From Hydractinia symbiolongicarpus (taxonomy: Eukaryota > Cnidaria > Hydrozoa > Anthoathecata > Hydractiniidae): a stretch of DNA of 64,000 nucleotides. How positions within the stretch are numbered: the first letter of the stretch is position 1; the number at the start of each line of letters is the position of its first letter. The stretch spans positions 26,717,501 through 26,781,500 of the forward strand of contig NC_079880.1 in NCBI RefSeq assembly GCF_029227915.1, written 5' to 3'. Position numbers and translations under genes: made by a program. Shown one piece after another: positions 39,244-52,300 of this stretch. The notes beneath the pieces were generated by a model that made no database searches, had not been told where the DNA came from, and was given only the letters and a program-made list of their open reading frames with translations.

Positions 39244-40729
39244 GTCAAATTAAGAAGAATGTTACTTCTTGTAGTCAAACTGGCTCATTTATCACATTTA
39301 TAAGGTCAAAGTCCAAAATCAGTTCAATTAAGTCCCACAGTCAAATATTGCACTGTTAAAAGCGATGCAACCTAGTAATATCCGAATACTATCGCTAAAT
39401 ACATGTGGGGACGAAAATGTGACGCAACAGTTGTAAATCAAACGTATTCATACCGTTAGAAAGTCAATGAAATGCAGATTTGAAACTGTCGCTATTTCTT
39501 CAGCGCGCGATAACGGCTAGGATTGGTCCCACAGTAAAAAAAGACTTATTTATCTAAATTTTTAAATAAAGCACTACCACAGAGCCTGGTGTACGCGCTG
39601 CATTCCAGCAATCATTTCGAATTAAGAAGAATGGTATTCCTTGGAGTCCAATTGGCTCATTTAACGCATTTACAAGGTCACAGTCCAGAATCAGTTCAAT
39701 TAAGGCCCACAGTCAATCGTTTCACTGTTAAAAGCGATGCAACTTAGTCACATCGAAAAAATTACTAAATACATGTTGGTACGAATATGTGACGCAACCG
39801 TTGTAACTCAAACGGATTAACACCATTAAAAAGCCAATGAAATGTAGTTTTTGAAACTGTCTCTATTTCTTCAGCGCGAACTAACGGCTGGGATTGGTCC
39901 CACAGTAAAAAATGACTTATTTAACTTAATTTTTAAATAAAACGCTACCACAGTGCCCTGTGCAATCGCTGAGTTCCAGCAATCAAGTCAAATTAAGAAG
40001 AATGTTACTTCTTGTAGTCAAACCAGCTTATTTATCACATTTACAAGGTCTAACTCCAAAATCAGTTCAATTAAGTCCCACAGTCAAACGTTTCACTTTT
40101 AAAAGCGATGCAACCTAGTAATATCGGAATACTATCGCTAAATACATGTGGGGCGAATATGTGACGCAACTGTTGTAACTCAAACGGATTAACACTGTTA
40201 GAAAGTCATGAAATGTAGTTTTTGAAACTGTCTCCATTTCTTCAGCGCGAACTAACAGCTGGGATTGCTCCCACAGTGAAAAATGACTTATTTAACTTAA
40301 TTTTTAAATAAAACGCTACCACAGTGCACAGTGCAATCGCTGAGTTCCAGCAATCAAGTCAAATTAAGAAGAATGTTACTTCTTGTAGTCAAACTGGCTC
40401 ATTTATCACATTTACAAGGTCAAACTCCAAAATCAGTTCAATTAAGTCCCACAGTCAAACGTTTCACTTTTAAAAGCGATGCAACCTAGTAATATCCGAA
40501 CGTTATCGCTAAATACATGTGGGGCGAATATGTGACACAACCGTTGTAACTCAAACGGATTGACACCGTTAGAAAATCAATGAAATGTAGTTTTTGAGAA
40601 TGTCTCTAATTCGTCAGCGCAAACTAACGGCTAGGATTGGTCCCACAGTAAGAAAAGACTGATTTATCTAAATTATTAAATAAAGCGTTACCACAGAGCT
40701 TAATGTAATCGCCGAATTCCAGCCATCAC
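39244..40729. repeat. 1,486-bp tandem duplication inside 19.88-kb unit 2, copy 1
   Basis: Counterpart of 19364-20849 shifted by 19,880 bp. It carries G at both positions (39355, 39409) where unit 1 has A. Confidence 0.87.
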
Positions 40730-42215
40730 GTCAAATTAAGAAGAATGTTACTTCTTGTAGTCAAACTGGCTCATTTATCACATTTATAAGGTCAAAGTCC
40801 AAAATCAGTTCAATTAAGTCCCACAGTCAAATATTGCACTGTTAAAAGCGATGCAACCTAGTAATATCCGAATACTATCGCTAAATACATGTGGGGACGA
40901 AAATGTGACGCAACAGTTGTAAATCAAACGTATTCATACCGTTAGAAAGTCAATGAAATGCAGATTTGAAACTGTCGCTATTTCTTCAGCGCGCGATAAC
41001 GGCTAGGATTGGTCCCACAGTAAAAAAAGACTTATTTATCTAAATTTTTAAATAAAGCACTACCACAGAGCCTGGTGTACGCGCTGCATTCCAGCAATCA
41101 TTTCGAATTAAGAAGAATGGTATTCCTTGGAGTCCAATTGGCTCATTTAACGCATTTACAAGGTCACAGTCCAGAATCAGTTCAATTAAGGCCCACAGTC
41201 AATCGTTTCACTGTTAAAAGCGATGCAACTTAGTCACATCGAAAAAATTACTAAATACATGTTGGTACGAATATGTGACGCAACCGTTGTAACTCAAACG
41301 GATTAACACCATTAAAAAGCCAATGAAATGTAGTTTTTGAAACTGTCTCTATTTCTTCAGCGCGAACTAACGGCTGGGATTGGTCCCACAGTAAAAAATG
41401 ACTTATTTAACTTAATTTTTAAATAAAACGCTACCACAGTGCCCTGTGCAATCGCTGAGTTCCAGCAATCAAGTCAAATTAAGAAGAATGTTACTTCTTG
41501 TAGTCAAACCAGCTTATTTATCACATTTACAAGGTCTAACTCCAAAATCAGTTCAATTAAGTCCCACAGTCAAACGTTTCACTTTTAAAAGCGATGCAAC
41601 CTAGTAATATCGGAATACTATCGCTAAATACATGTGGGGCGAATATGTGACGCAACTGTTGTAACTCAAACGGATTAACACTGTTAGAAAGTCATGAAAT
41701 GTAGTTTTTGAAACTGTCTCCATTTCTTCAGCGCGAACTAACAGCTGGGATTGCTCCCACAGTGAAAAATGACTTATTTAACTTAATTTTTAAATAAAAC
41801 GCTACCACAGTGCACAGTGCAATCGCTGAGTTCCAGCAATCAAGTCAAATTAAGAAGAATGTTACTTCTTGTAGTCAAACTGGCTCATTTATCACATTTA
41901 CAAGGTCAAACTCCAAAATCAGTTCAATTAAGTCCCACAGTCAAACGTTTCACTTTTAAAAGCGATGCAACCTAGTAATATCCGAACGTTATCGCTAAAT
42001 ACATGTGGGGCGAATATGTGACACAACCGTTGTAACTCAAACGGATTGACACCGTTAGAAAATCAATGAAATGTAGTTTTTGAGAATGTCTCTAATTCGT
42101 CAGCGCAAACTAACGGCTAGGATTGGTCCCACAGTAAGAAAAGACTGATTTATCTAAATTATTAAATAAAGCGTTACCACAGAGCTTAATGTAATCGCCG
42201 AATTCCAGCCATCAC
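40730..42215. repeat. 1,486-bp tandem duplication inside 19.88-kb unit 2, copy 2
   Basis: Counterpart of 20850-22335. The 1,486-bp duplication is therefore older than the 19,880-bp duplication. Confidence 0.87.
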
Positions 42216-43311
42216 GTCAAATTAAGAAGAAATTTATTCCTTGGAGACCAATTGGCTCATCTGTCACATATATAAGGACATAGTCCAGAGTCAACTCAAT
42301 TAATTCCCACAGTCACTCGTTTCACTGTTAAAAGCAATACAACTTAGTAAAATTGGAAGAAAATCACTAAATACATGTTGGTACGAATATGTGACGCAAT
42401 CGTTGTAACTCAAACGGATTGACACCGTTAAAAAGTCAATGAAATGTAGTTTTTGAGAATGTCTCTATTTCTTCAGCGCGAACTGAATAAAGCGCTACCA
42501 CAGCGCCCAGTGTAATCGCTGAGTTCCAGCAATCATGTCAAATTAAGAAGAATGTTACTTCTTGTAGTCAAACCAGCTTATTTATCACATTTACAAGGTC
42601 AAACTCCAAAATCAGTTCAATTAAGTCCCACAGTCAAACGTTTCACTTTTAAAAGCGATGCAACCTAATAATATCCGAATACTATCGGTAAATACATGTG
42701 GGGCGAATATGTGACGCAACTGTTGTCACTCAAACGGATTAACACTGTTAGAAAGTCAATGAAATGTAGTTTTTGAAACTGTCTCTATTTCTTCAGCGCG
42801 AACTAACAGCTGGGATTGCTCCCACAGTGAAAAATGACTTATTTAACTTAATTTTTAAATAAAACGCTACCACAGTGCACAGTGCAATCGCTGAGTTCCA
42901 GCAATCAAGTCAAATTAAGAAGAATGTTACTTCTTGTAGTCAAACTGGCTCATTTATCACATTTACAAGGTCAAATTCCAAAATCAGTTCAATTAAGTCC
43001 CACAGTCAAACGTTTCACTTTTAAAAGCGATGCAACCTAGTAATATCCGAACATTATCGCTAAATACATGTGGGGCGAATATGTGACACAACCGTTGTGA
43101 CTCAAACGGATTGACACCGTTAGAAAGTCAATGAAATGTAGTTTTTGAGAATGTCTCTATTTCTTCAGCGCGAACTGAATAAAGCGCTACCACAGCGCCC
43201 AGTGTAATCGCTGAGTTCCAGCAATCATGTCAAATTAAGAAGAATGTTATTTCTTGTAGTCAAACTGGCCCATTTATCACATTTATAAGGTCAAAGCCCA
43301 AAATCAGTTCA

Positions 43312-46242
43312 ATTAAGTCCCACAGTCAAACGTTTCACTGTTAAAAGCGATGCAACCTAGTAATATCCAAACACTATCGCTTAATACATCTGGGGACGAA
43401 TATGCGGCTCAACCGTTGTAACTCAAACGAATTTATACTGCTAGAAATTCAATGAAATGTAGTCTTTGAAACTGTTCCTATTTATTCAGCGCATGCTAAC
43501 GGCCAGGATTGGTCCCACAGTTAGAAAAGACTTATTTATCTAAATTTTTTAATAAGGCTCTACCACAGAGCTTAATGTAATCGCTGAATTCCAGCCATCA
43601 CGTCAAATTAAGAAGAAAGTTATTCCTTGGAGACCAATTGGCTCATCTGTCACATTTATAAGGACATAGTCCAGAGTCAGCTCAATTAATTCCCACAGTC
43701 ACTCGTTTCACTGTTAAAAGCAATACAACTTAGTAAAATTGGAAGAAAATCACTAAATACATGTTGGTACGAATATGTGACGCAACCGTTGTAATTGAAA
43801 CGGATTGACACCGTTAGAAAGTCAATGAAATCTAGTTTTTGAGAATGTCTCTAATTCTTCAGCGCAAACTAACGGCTAGGATTGATCCCACAGTAAAAAC
43901 AGACATATTTATCTTCATTTTTTAACAAAGAGTTACCACAGTGCCCAATGTAAATGCTGAGTTCCAGCAATCTAGTCAAATTAAGAAGAATGTTACTTCT
44001 TGTAGTCAAACTGGCTCATTTATCACATTTATAAGGTCAAAGTCCAAAATCAGTTCAATTAAGTCCTACAGTCAAATATTTCACTGTTAAAAGCGGTGCA
44101 ACCTAGTAATATCCGAATACTATCGCTAAATACATGTGGGGACGAAAATGTGACGCAACAGTTGTAAATCAAACGGATTGTTACCGTTACAAAGTCAATG
44201 AAATGTAGTTTTTGAAACTGTCGCTATTTCTTCAGCGCGCGATAACGGCTAGGTATGGTCCCACAGTAAGAAAAGACTTATTTATCTAAATTATTAAATG
44301 AAGCGTTACCACAGAGCTTATTGTAATCGCTGAATTCCAGCCATCACGTCAAGTTAAGAAGAAATTTATTCCTTGGAGACCAATTGGCTCATCTGTCACA
44401 TATATAAGGACATAGTCCAGAGTCAACTCAATTAATTCCCACAGTCACTCGTTTCACTGTTAAAAGCAATACAACTTAGTAAAATTGGAAGAAAATCACT
44501 AAATACATGTTGGTACGAATATGTGACGCAATCGTTGTAACTCAAACGGATTGACACCGTTAAAAAGTCAATGAAATGTAGTTTTTGAGAATGTCTCTAT
44601 TTCTTCAGCGCAAACTGAATAAAGCGCTACCACAGCGCCCAGTGTAATCGCTGAGTTCCAGCAATCATGTCAAATTAAGAAGAATGTTATTTCTTGTAGT
44701 CAAACTGGCTCATTTATCACATTTATAAGGTCAAAGCCCAAAATCAGTTCAATTAAGACCCACAGTCAAACGTTTCACTGTTAAAAGCGATGCAACCTAG
44801 TAATATCCAAACACTATCGCTTAATACATGTGGGGACGAATATGCGGCTCAACCATTGTAACTCAAACGAATTTATACTGCTAGAAATTCAATGAAATGT
44901 AGTCTTTGAAACTGTTCCTATTTATTCAGCGCAAACTAACGGCTAGGATTGATCCCACAGTAAAAACAGACATATTTATCTTCATTTTTTAACAAAGAGT
45001 TACCACAGTGCCCAATGTAAATGCTGAGTTCCAGCAATCTAGTCAAATTAAGAAGAATGTTACTTCTTGTAGTCAAACTGGCTCATTTATCACATTTATA
45101 AGGTCAAAGTCCAAAATCAGTTCAATTAAGTCCCACAGTCAAATATTTCACTGTTAAAAGCGGTGCAACCTAGTAATATCCGAATACTATCGCTAAATAC
45201 ATGGGGGGACGAAAATGTGACGCAACAGTTGTAAATCAAACGGATTGATACCGTTACAAAGTCAATGAAATGTAGTTTTTGAAACTGTCGCTATTTCTTC
45301 AGCGCGCGATAACGGCTAGGATTGGTCCCACAGTAAAAAAAGACTTATTTATCTAAATTTTTAAATAAAGCACTACCACAGAGCCTAGTGTACTCGCTGC
45401 ATTCCAGCAATCATGTCGAATTCAGAAGAATGGTATTCCTTGGAGACCAATTGGCTCATTTAACGCATTTACAAGGTCAAAGTCCACAATCAGTTCAATT
45501 AAGGCCCACAGTCAATCGTTTCACTGTTAAAAGCGATGCAACTTAGTCACATCGGAAAAAATCACTAAATACATGTTTGTACGAATATGTGACGCAACCG
45601 TTGTAACTCAAACGGATTAACACCGTTAAAAAGCCAATGAAATGTAGTTTTTGAAACTGTCTTTATTTCTTCAGCGCGAACTAACGGCTGGGATTGGTCC
45701 CACAGTAAAAAATGACTTACTTAACTTAATTTTTAAATAAATCGCTACCACAGTGCCCAGTGCAATCGCTGAGTTCCAGCAATCAAGTCAAATTAAGAAA
45801 AATGTTACTTCTTGTAGTCAAACTGGCTCATTTATCACATTTACAAGGTCAAACTCCAGAATCAGTTCAATTAAGTCCCACAGTCAAACGTTTCACTTTT
45901 AAAAGTGATGCAACCTAGTAATATCCGAATACTATCGCTAAATACATGTGGGGCGAATATGTGACACAACCGTTGTAACTCAAACGGATTGACACCGTTA
46001 GAGAGTCAACGAAAATTTGTTTTTGAAACTGTTTCTATTTCTTCTGCGCGAACTAATGGCTGGGATTGGTCCCACAATTAAAAAATAACTTATTTAACTT
46101 AATTTTTAAATAAAACGCTGCCACAGTGCCCAGTGCAATCGCTGAGTTCCAGCAATCAAGTCAAATTAAGAAGAATGTTACTTCTTGTAGTCAAACTGGC
46201 TCATTTATCACATTTTTAAGGTCAAAGTCTAAAATCATTTCG
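43312..46242. repeat. 2,931-bp tandem duplication, copy 1
   Basis: About eight monomers, including one shortened monomer with the CAAACTGAATAAAGCG junction, that recur at offset 2,931. It begins inside the second 19,880-bp unit and ends about 1.1 kb beyond it. The left breakpoint lies in ATTAAGTCCCACAGTCAAAC and is ambiguous by about 29 bp. A difference seen: TGTTTGTACG near 45571 here versus TGTTGGTACG near 48502. Confidence 0.88.
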
Positions 46243-49173
46243 ATTAAGTCCCACAGTCAAACGTTTCACTGTTAAAAGCGATGCAACCTAGTAATATCCA
46301 AACACTATCGCTTAATACATCTGGGGACGAATATGCGGCTCAACCGTTGTAACTCAAACGAATTTATACTGCTAGAAATTCAATGAAATGTAGTCTTTGA
46401 AACTGTTCCTATTTATTCAGCGCATGCTAACGGCCAGGATTGGTCCCACAGTTAGAAAAGACTTATTTATCTAAATTTTTTAATAAGGCTCTACCACAGA
46501 GCTTAATGTAATCGCTGAATTCCAGCCATCACGTCAAATTAAGAAGAAAGTTATTCCTTGGAGACCAATTGGCTCATCTGTCACATTTATAAGGACATAG
46601 TCCAGAGTCAGCTCAATTAATTCCCACAGTCACTCGTTTCACTGTTAAAAGCAATACAACTTAGTAAAATTGGAAGAAAATCACTAAATACATGTTGGTA
46701 CGAATATGTGACGCAACCGTTGTAATTGAAACGGATTGACACCGTTAGAAAGTCAATGAAATCTAGTTTTTGAGAATGTCTCTAATTCTTCAGCGCAAAC
46801 TAACGGCTAGGATTGATCCCACAGTAAAAACAGACATATTTATCTTCATTTTTTAACAAAGAGTTACCACAGTGCCCAATGTAAATGCTGAGTTCCAGCA
46901 ATCTAGTCAAATTAAGAAGAATGTTACTTCTTGTAGTCAAACTGGCTCATTTATCACATTTATAAGGTCAAAGTCCAAAATCAGTTCAATTAAGTCCTAC
47001 AGTCAAATATTTCACTGTTAAAAGCGGTGCAACCTAGTAATATCCGAATACTATCGCTAAATACATGTGGGGACGAAAATGTGACGCAACAGTTGTAAAT
47101 CAAACGGATTGTTACCGTTACAAAGTCAATGAAATGTAGTTTTTGAAACTGTCGCTATTTCTTCAGCGCGCGATAACGGCTAGGTATGGTCCCACAGTAA
47201 GAAAAGACTTATTTATCTAAATTATTAAATGAAGCGTTACCACAGAGCTTATTGTAATCGCTGAATTCCAGCCATCACGTCAAGTTAAGAAGAAATTTAT
47301 TCCTTGGAGACCAATTGGCTCATCTGTCACATATATAAGGACATAGTCCAGAGTCAACTCAATTAATTCCCACAGTCACTCGTTTCACTGTTAAAAGCAA
47401 TACAACTTAGTAAAATTGGAAGAAAATCACTAAATACATGTTGGTACGAATATGTGACGCAATCGTTGTAACTCAAACGGATTGACACCGTTAAAAAGTC
47501 AATGAAATGTAGTTTTTGAGAATGTCTCTATTTCTTCAGCGCAAACTGAATAAAGCGCTACCACAGCGCCCAGTGTAATCGCTGAGTTCCAGCAATCATG
47601 TCAAATTAAGAAGAATGTTATTTCTTGTAGTCAAACTGGCTCATTTATCACATTTATAAGGTCAAAGCCCAAAATCAGTTCAATTAAGACCCACAGTCAA
47701 ACGTTTCACTGTTAAAAGCGATGCAACCTAGTAATATCCAAACACTATCGCTTAATACATGTGGGGACGAATATGCGGCTCAACCATTGTAACTCAAACG
47801 AATTTATACTGCTAGAAATTCAATGAAATGTAGTCTTTGAAACTGTTCCTATTTATTCAGCGCAAACTAACGGCTAGGATTGATCCCACAGTAAAAACAG
47901 ACATATTTATCTTCATTTTTTAACAAAGAGTTACCACAGTGCCCAATGTAAATGCTGAGTTCCAGCAATCTAGTCAAATTAAGAAGAATGTTACTTCTTG
48001 TAGTCAAACTGGCTCATTTATCACATTTATAAGGTCAAAGTCCAAAATCAGTTCAATTAAGTCCCACAGTCAAATATTTCACTGTTAAAAGCGGTGCAAC
48101 CTAGTAATATCCGAATACTATCGCTAAATACATGGGGGGACGAAAATGTGACGCAACAGTTGTAAATCAAACGGATTGATACCGTTACAAAGTCAATGAA
48201 ATGTAGTTTTTGAAACTGTCGCTATTTCTTCAGCGCGCGATAACGGCTAGGATTGGTCCCACAGTAAAAAAAGACTTATTTATCTAAATTTTTAAATAAA
48301 GCACTACCACAGAGCCTAGTGTACTCGCTGCATTCCAGCAATCATGTCGAATTCAGAAGAATGGTATTCCTTGGAGACCAATTGGCTCATTTAACGCATT
48401 TACAAGGTCAAAGTCCACAATCAGTTCAATTAAGGCCCACAGTCAATCGTTTCACTGTTAAAAGCGATGCAACTTAGTCACATCGGAAAAAATCACTAAA
48501 TACATGTTGGTACGAATATGTGACGCAACCGTTGTAACTCAAACGGATTAACACCGTTAAAAAGCCAATGAAATGTAGTTTTTGAAACTGTCTTTATTTC
48601 TTCAGCGCGAACTAACGGCTGGGATTGGTCCCACAGTAAAAAATGACTTACTTAACTTAATTTTTAAATAAATCGCTACCACAGTGCCCAGTGCAATCGC
48701 TGAGTTCCAGCAATCAAGTCAAATTAAGAAAAATGTTACTTCTTGTAGTCAAACTGGCTCATTTATCACATTTACAAGGTCAAACTCCAGAATCAGTTCA
48801 ATTAAGTCCCACAGTCAAACGTTTCACTTTTAAAAGTGATGCAACCTAGTAATATCCGAATACTATCGCTAAATACATGTGGGGCGAATATGTGACACAA
48901 CCGTTGTAACTCAAACGGATTGACACCGTTAGAGAGTCAACGAAAATTTGTTTTTGAAACTGTTTCTATTTCTTCTGCGCGAACTAATGGCTGGGATTGG
49001 TCCCACAATTAAAAAATAACTTATTTAACTTAATTTTTAAATAAAACGCTGCCACAGTGCCCAGTGCAATCGCTGAGTTCCAGCAATCAAGTCAAATTAA
49101 GAAGAATGTTACTTCTTGTAGTCAAACTGGCTCATTTATCACATTTTTAAGGTCAAAGTCTAAAATCATTTCG
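46243..49173. repeat. 2,931-bp tandem duplication, copy 2
   Basis: Second copy, directly adjoining. Homology ends near 49202, where TTTCACTTTTAAAAGC replaces TTTCACTGTTAAAAGC. Its TTAATACATCTGGGG variant at 46312 is the duplicate of that at 43381. Confidence 0.88.
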
Positions 49174-49384
49174 ATTAAGTCCCACAGTCAAACGTTTCAC
49201 TTTTAAAAGCGATGCAACCTAGTAATATCCGAATACTAACGCTAAATACATGTGGGGCGAATATGTGACACAACCGTTGTAACTCAAACGGATTGACACC
49301 GTTAGAAAGTCAATGAAATGTAGTTTTTGAGAATGTCTCTAATTTTTCAGCGCAAACTAACGGCTAGGATTGGTCCCACAGTAA

Positions 49385-52300
49385 GAAAAGACTTATTTAA
49401 TTTAATTTTTAAATAAAACGCTACCACAGTGCACAGTGCAATCGCTGAGTTCCAGCAATCAAGTCAAATTAAGAAGAATGTTACTTCTTGTAGTCAAACT
49501 GGCTCATTTATCACATTTACAAGGTCAAACTCCACAATCAGTTCAATTAAGTCCCACAGTCAAACGTTTCACTTTTAAAAGCGATGCAACCTAGTAATAT
49601 CCGAATACTATCGCTAAATACATGTGGGGCGAATATGTGACACAACCGTTGTAACTCAAACGGATTGACACCGTTAGAAAGTCAACGAAAATTTGTTTTT
49701 GAAACTGTTTCTATTTCTTCTGCGCGAACTAATGACTGGGATTGGTCCCACAATTAAAAATGACTTAATTAACTTAATTTTTAAATAAAACGCTACCACA
49801 GTGCCCAGTGCAATCGCTGAGTTCCAGCAATCAAGTCAAATTAAGAAGAATGTTACTTCTTGTAGTAAAACTGGCTCATTTATCACATTTTTAAGGTCAA
49901 AGTCCAAAATCATTTCGATTAAGTCCCACAGTCAAACGTTTCACTTTTAAAAGCGATGCAACCTAGTAATATCCGAATACTATCGCTAAATACATGTGGG
50001 GCGAATATGTGACACAACCGTTGTAACTCAAACGGATTGACAGCGTTAGAAAGTCAATGAAATGTAGTTTTTGAGAATGTCTCTAATTTTTCAGCGCAAA
50101 CTAACGGCTAGGATTGGTCCCACAGTAAGAAAAGACTTATTTATCTAAATTATTAAATAAAGCGTTACCACAGAGCTTAATGTAATCGCTGAATTCCAGC
50201 CATCACGTCAAATTAAGAAGAAAGTTATTCCTTGGAGACCAATTGGCTCATCTGTCACATATATAAGGACATAGTCCAGAGTCAACTCAATTAATTTCCA
50301 CAGTCACTCGTTTCACTGTTAAAAGCAATACAACTTAGTAAAATTGGAAAAAAATCACTAAATACATGTTGGTACGAATATGTGACGCAACCGTTGTAAC
50401 TCAAACGGATTGACACCGTTAGAAAGTCAATGAAATGTAGTTTTTGAGAATGTCTCTATTTCTTCAGCGCGAACTGAATAAAGCGCTACCACAGCGCCCA
50501 GTGTAATCGCTGAGTTCCAGCAATCATGTCAAATTAAGAAGAATGTTATTTCTTGTAGTCAAACTAGCTCATTTATCACATTTAAAAGGTCAAAGCCCAA
50601 AATCAGTTCAATTAAGTCCCACAGTCAAACGTTTCACTGTTAAAAGCGATGAAACCTAGTAATATCCAAATACTATCACTAAATACATGTGGGGACGAAT
50701 ATGCGTCTCAACCGTTGTAACTCAAACGAATTTATACCGCTAGAAATTCAATGAAATGTAGTCTTTGAAACTGTTCCTCTTTATATAGCGCATGCTAACG
50801 GCCAGGATTGGTCCCACAGTTAGAAAAGACTTATTTATCTAAATGTTTAAATAAAGCTCTACCACAGAGCTTAATGTGATCGCTGAGTTCCAGCCATCAC
50901 GTCAAATTAAGAAGAAAGTTATTACTTGGAGACCAATTGGCTCATCTGTCACATTTATAAGGACATAGTCCAGAGTCAGCTCAATTAATTCCCACAGTCA
51001 CTCGTTTCACTGTTAAAAGCGATGCAACCTAGTTATATCCGAATACTATCGCTAAATACATGTGGGGACGAAAATGTGACGCAACAGTTGTAAATCAAAC
51101 GGATTGATACCGTTAGAAAGTCAATGAAATGTAGTTTTTGAGACTGTCGCTATTTCTTCAGCGCGCGATAACGGCTAGGATTGGTCCCACAGTAAAAAAA
51201 TACTTATTTATCTAAATTTTTAAATAAAGCACTACCACAGAGCCTAGTGTACTCGCTGCATTCCAGCAATCATGTCGAATTAAGAAGAATGGTATTCCTT
51301 GGAGACCAATTGGCTCATTTAACGCATTTACAAGGTCACAGTCCAGAATCAGTTCAATTAAGGCCCACAGTCAATCGTTTCACTATTAAAAGCGATGCAA
51401 CTTAGTCACATCGGAAAAAATCACTAAATACATGTTGGTACGAATATGTGACGCAACCGTTGTAACTCAAACATATTAACACCGTTAAAAAGCCAATGAA
51501 ATGTAGTTCTTGAAACCGTCTTTATTTCTTCAGCGCGAACTAACGGCTGGGATTGCTCCCACAGTGAAAAATGACTTATTTAACTTAATTTTTAAATAAA
51601 ACGCTACCACAGTGCACAGTGCAATCGCTGAGTTCCAGCAATCAAGTCAAATTAAGAAGAATGTTACTTCTTGTAGTCAAACTGGCTCATTTATCACATT
51701 TACAAGGTTACACTCAAATATCAGTTCAATTAAGTCCCACAGTCAAACGTTTCACTTTTAAAAGCGATGCAACCTAGTAATATCCGAATACTATCGCTAA
51801 ATACATGTGGGGCGAATATGTGACACAACCGTTGTAACTCAAACGAATTGACACCGTTAGAAAGTCAACGAAAATTTGTTTTTAAAACTGTTTCTATTTC
51901 TTCTGCGCGAACTAATGGCTGGGATTGGTCCCACAATAAAAAATGACTTATTTAACTTAATTTTTAAATAAAACGCTACCACAGTGCCCAGTGCAATCGC
52001 TGAGTTCCAGCAATCAAGTCAAATTAAGAAGAATGTTTCTTCTTGTAGTCAAACTGGCTCATTTATCACATTTTTAAGGTTAAAGTCCAAAATCATTTCG
52101 GTTAAGTCCCACAGTCAAACGTTTCACTGTTAAAAACGATGCAACCTAGTACTATCAGAAAAATATCACTAAATACATGTTCGTACGAATATGTGACGCA
52201 ACCGTTGTAACTTAAACGGATTGATATGGCCAAGAAGTCGATGAAATGTAGTTTCTGAGAATGTCTCTATTTCTTCAGTGCGAACTAACGGCTAAGATTG

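Larger units (their letters stand above)
25284..45163. repeat. 19,880-bp tandem duplication unit, copy 2
   Basis: This is the second copy of the 19,880-bp block, directly adjoining the first. It carries the same order of parts: satellite 25284-31234, transposon 31235-33976, satellite 33977-45163. Homology with copy 1 stops at about 45203, where ATGGGGGGAC replaces ATGTGGGGCG. A collapsed or falsely duplicated assembly could also produce two such similar blocks. The scattered single-base differences argue for two real copies or for two haplotypes. Confidence 0.92.
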
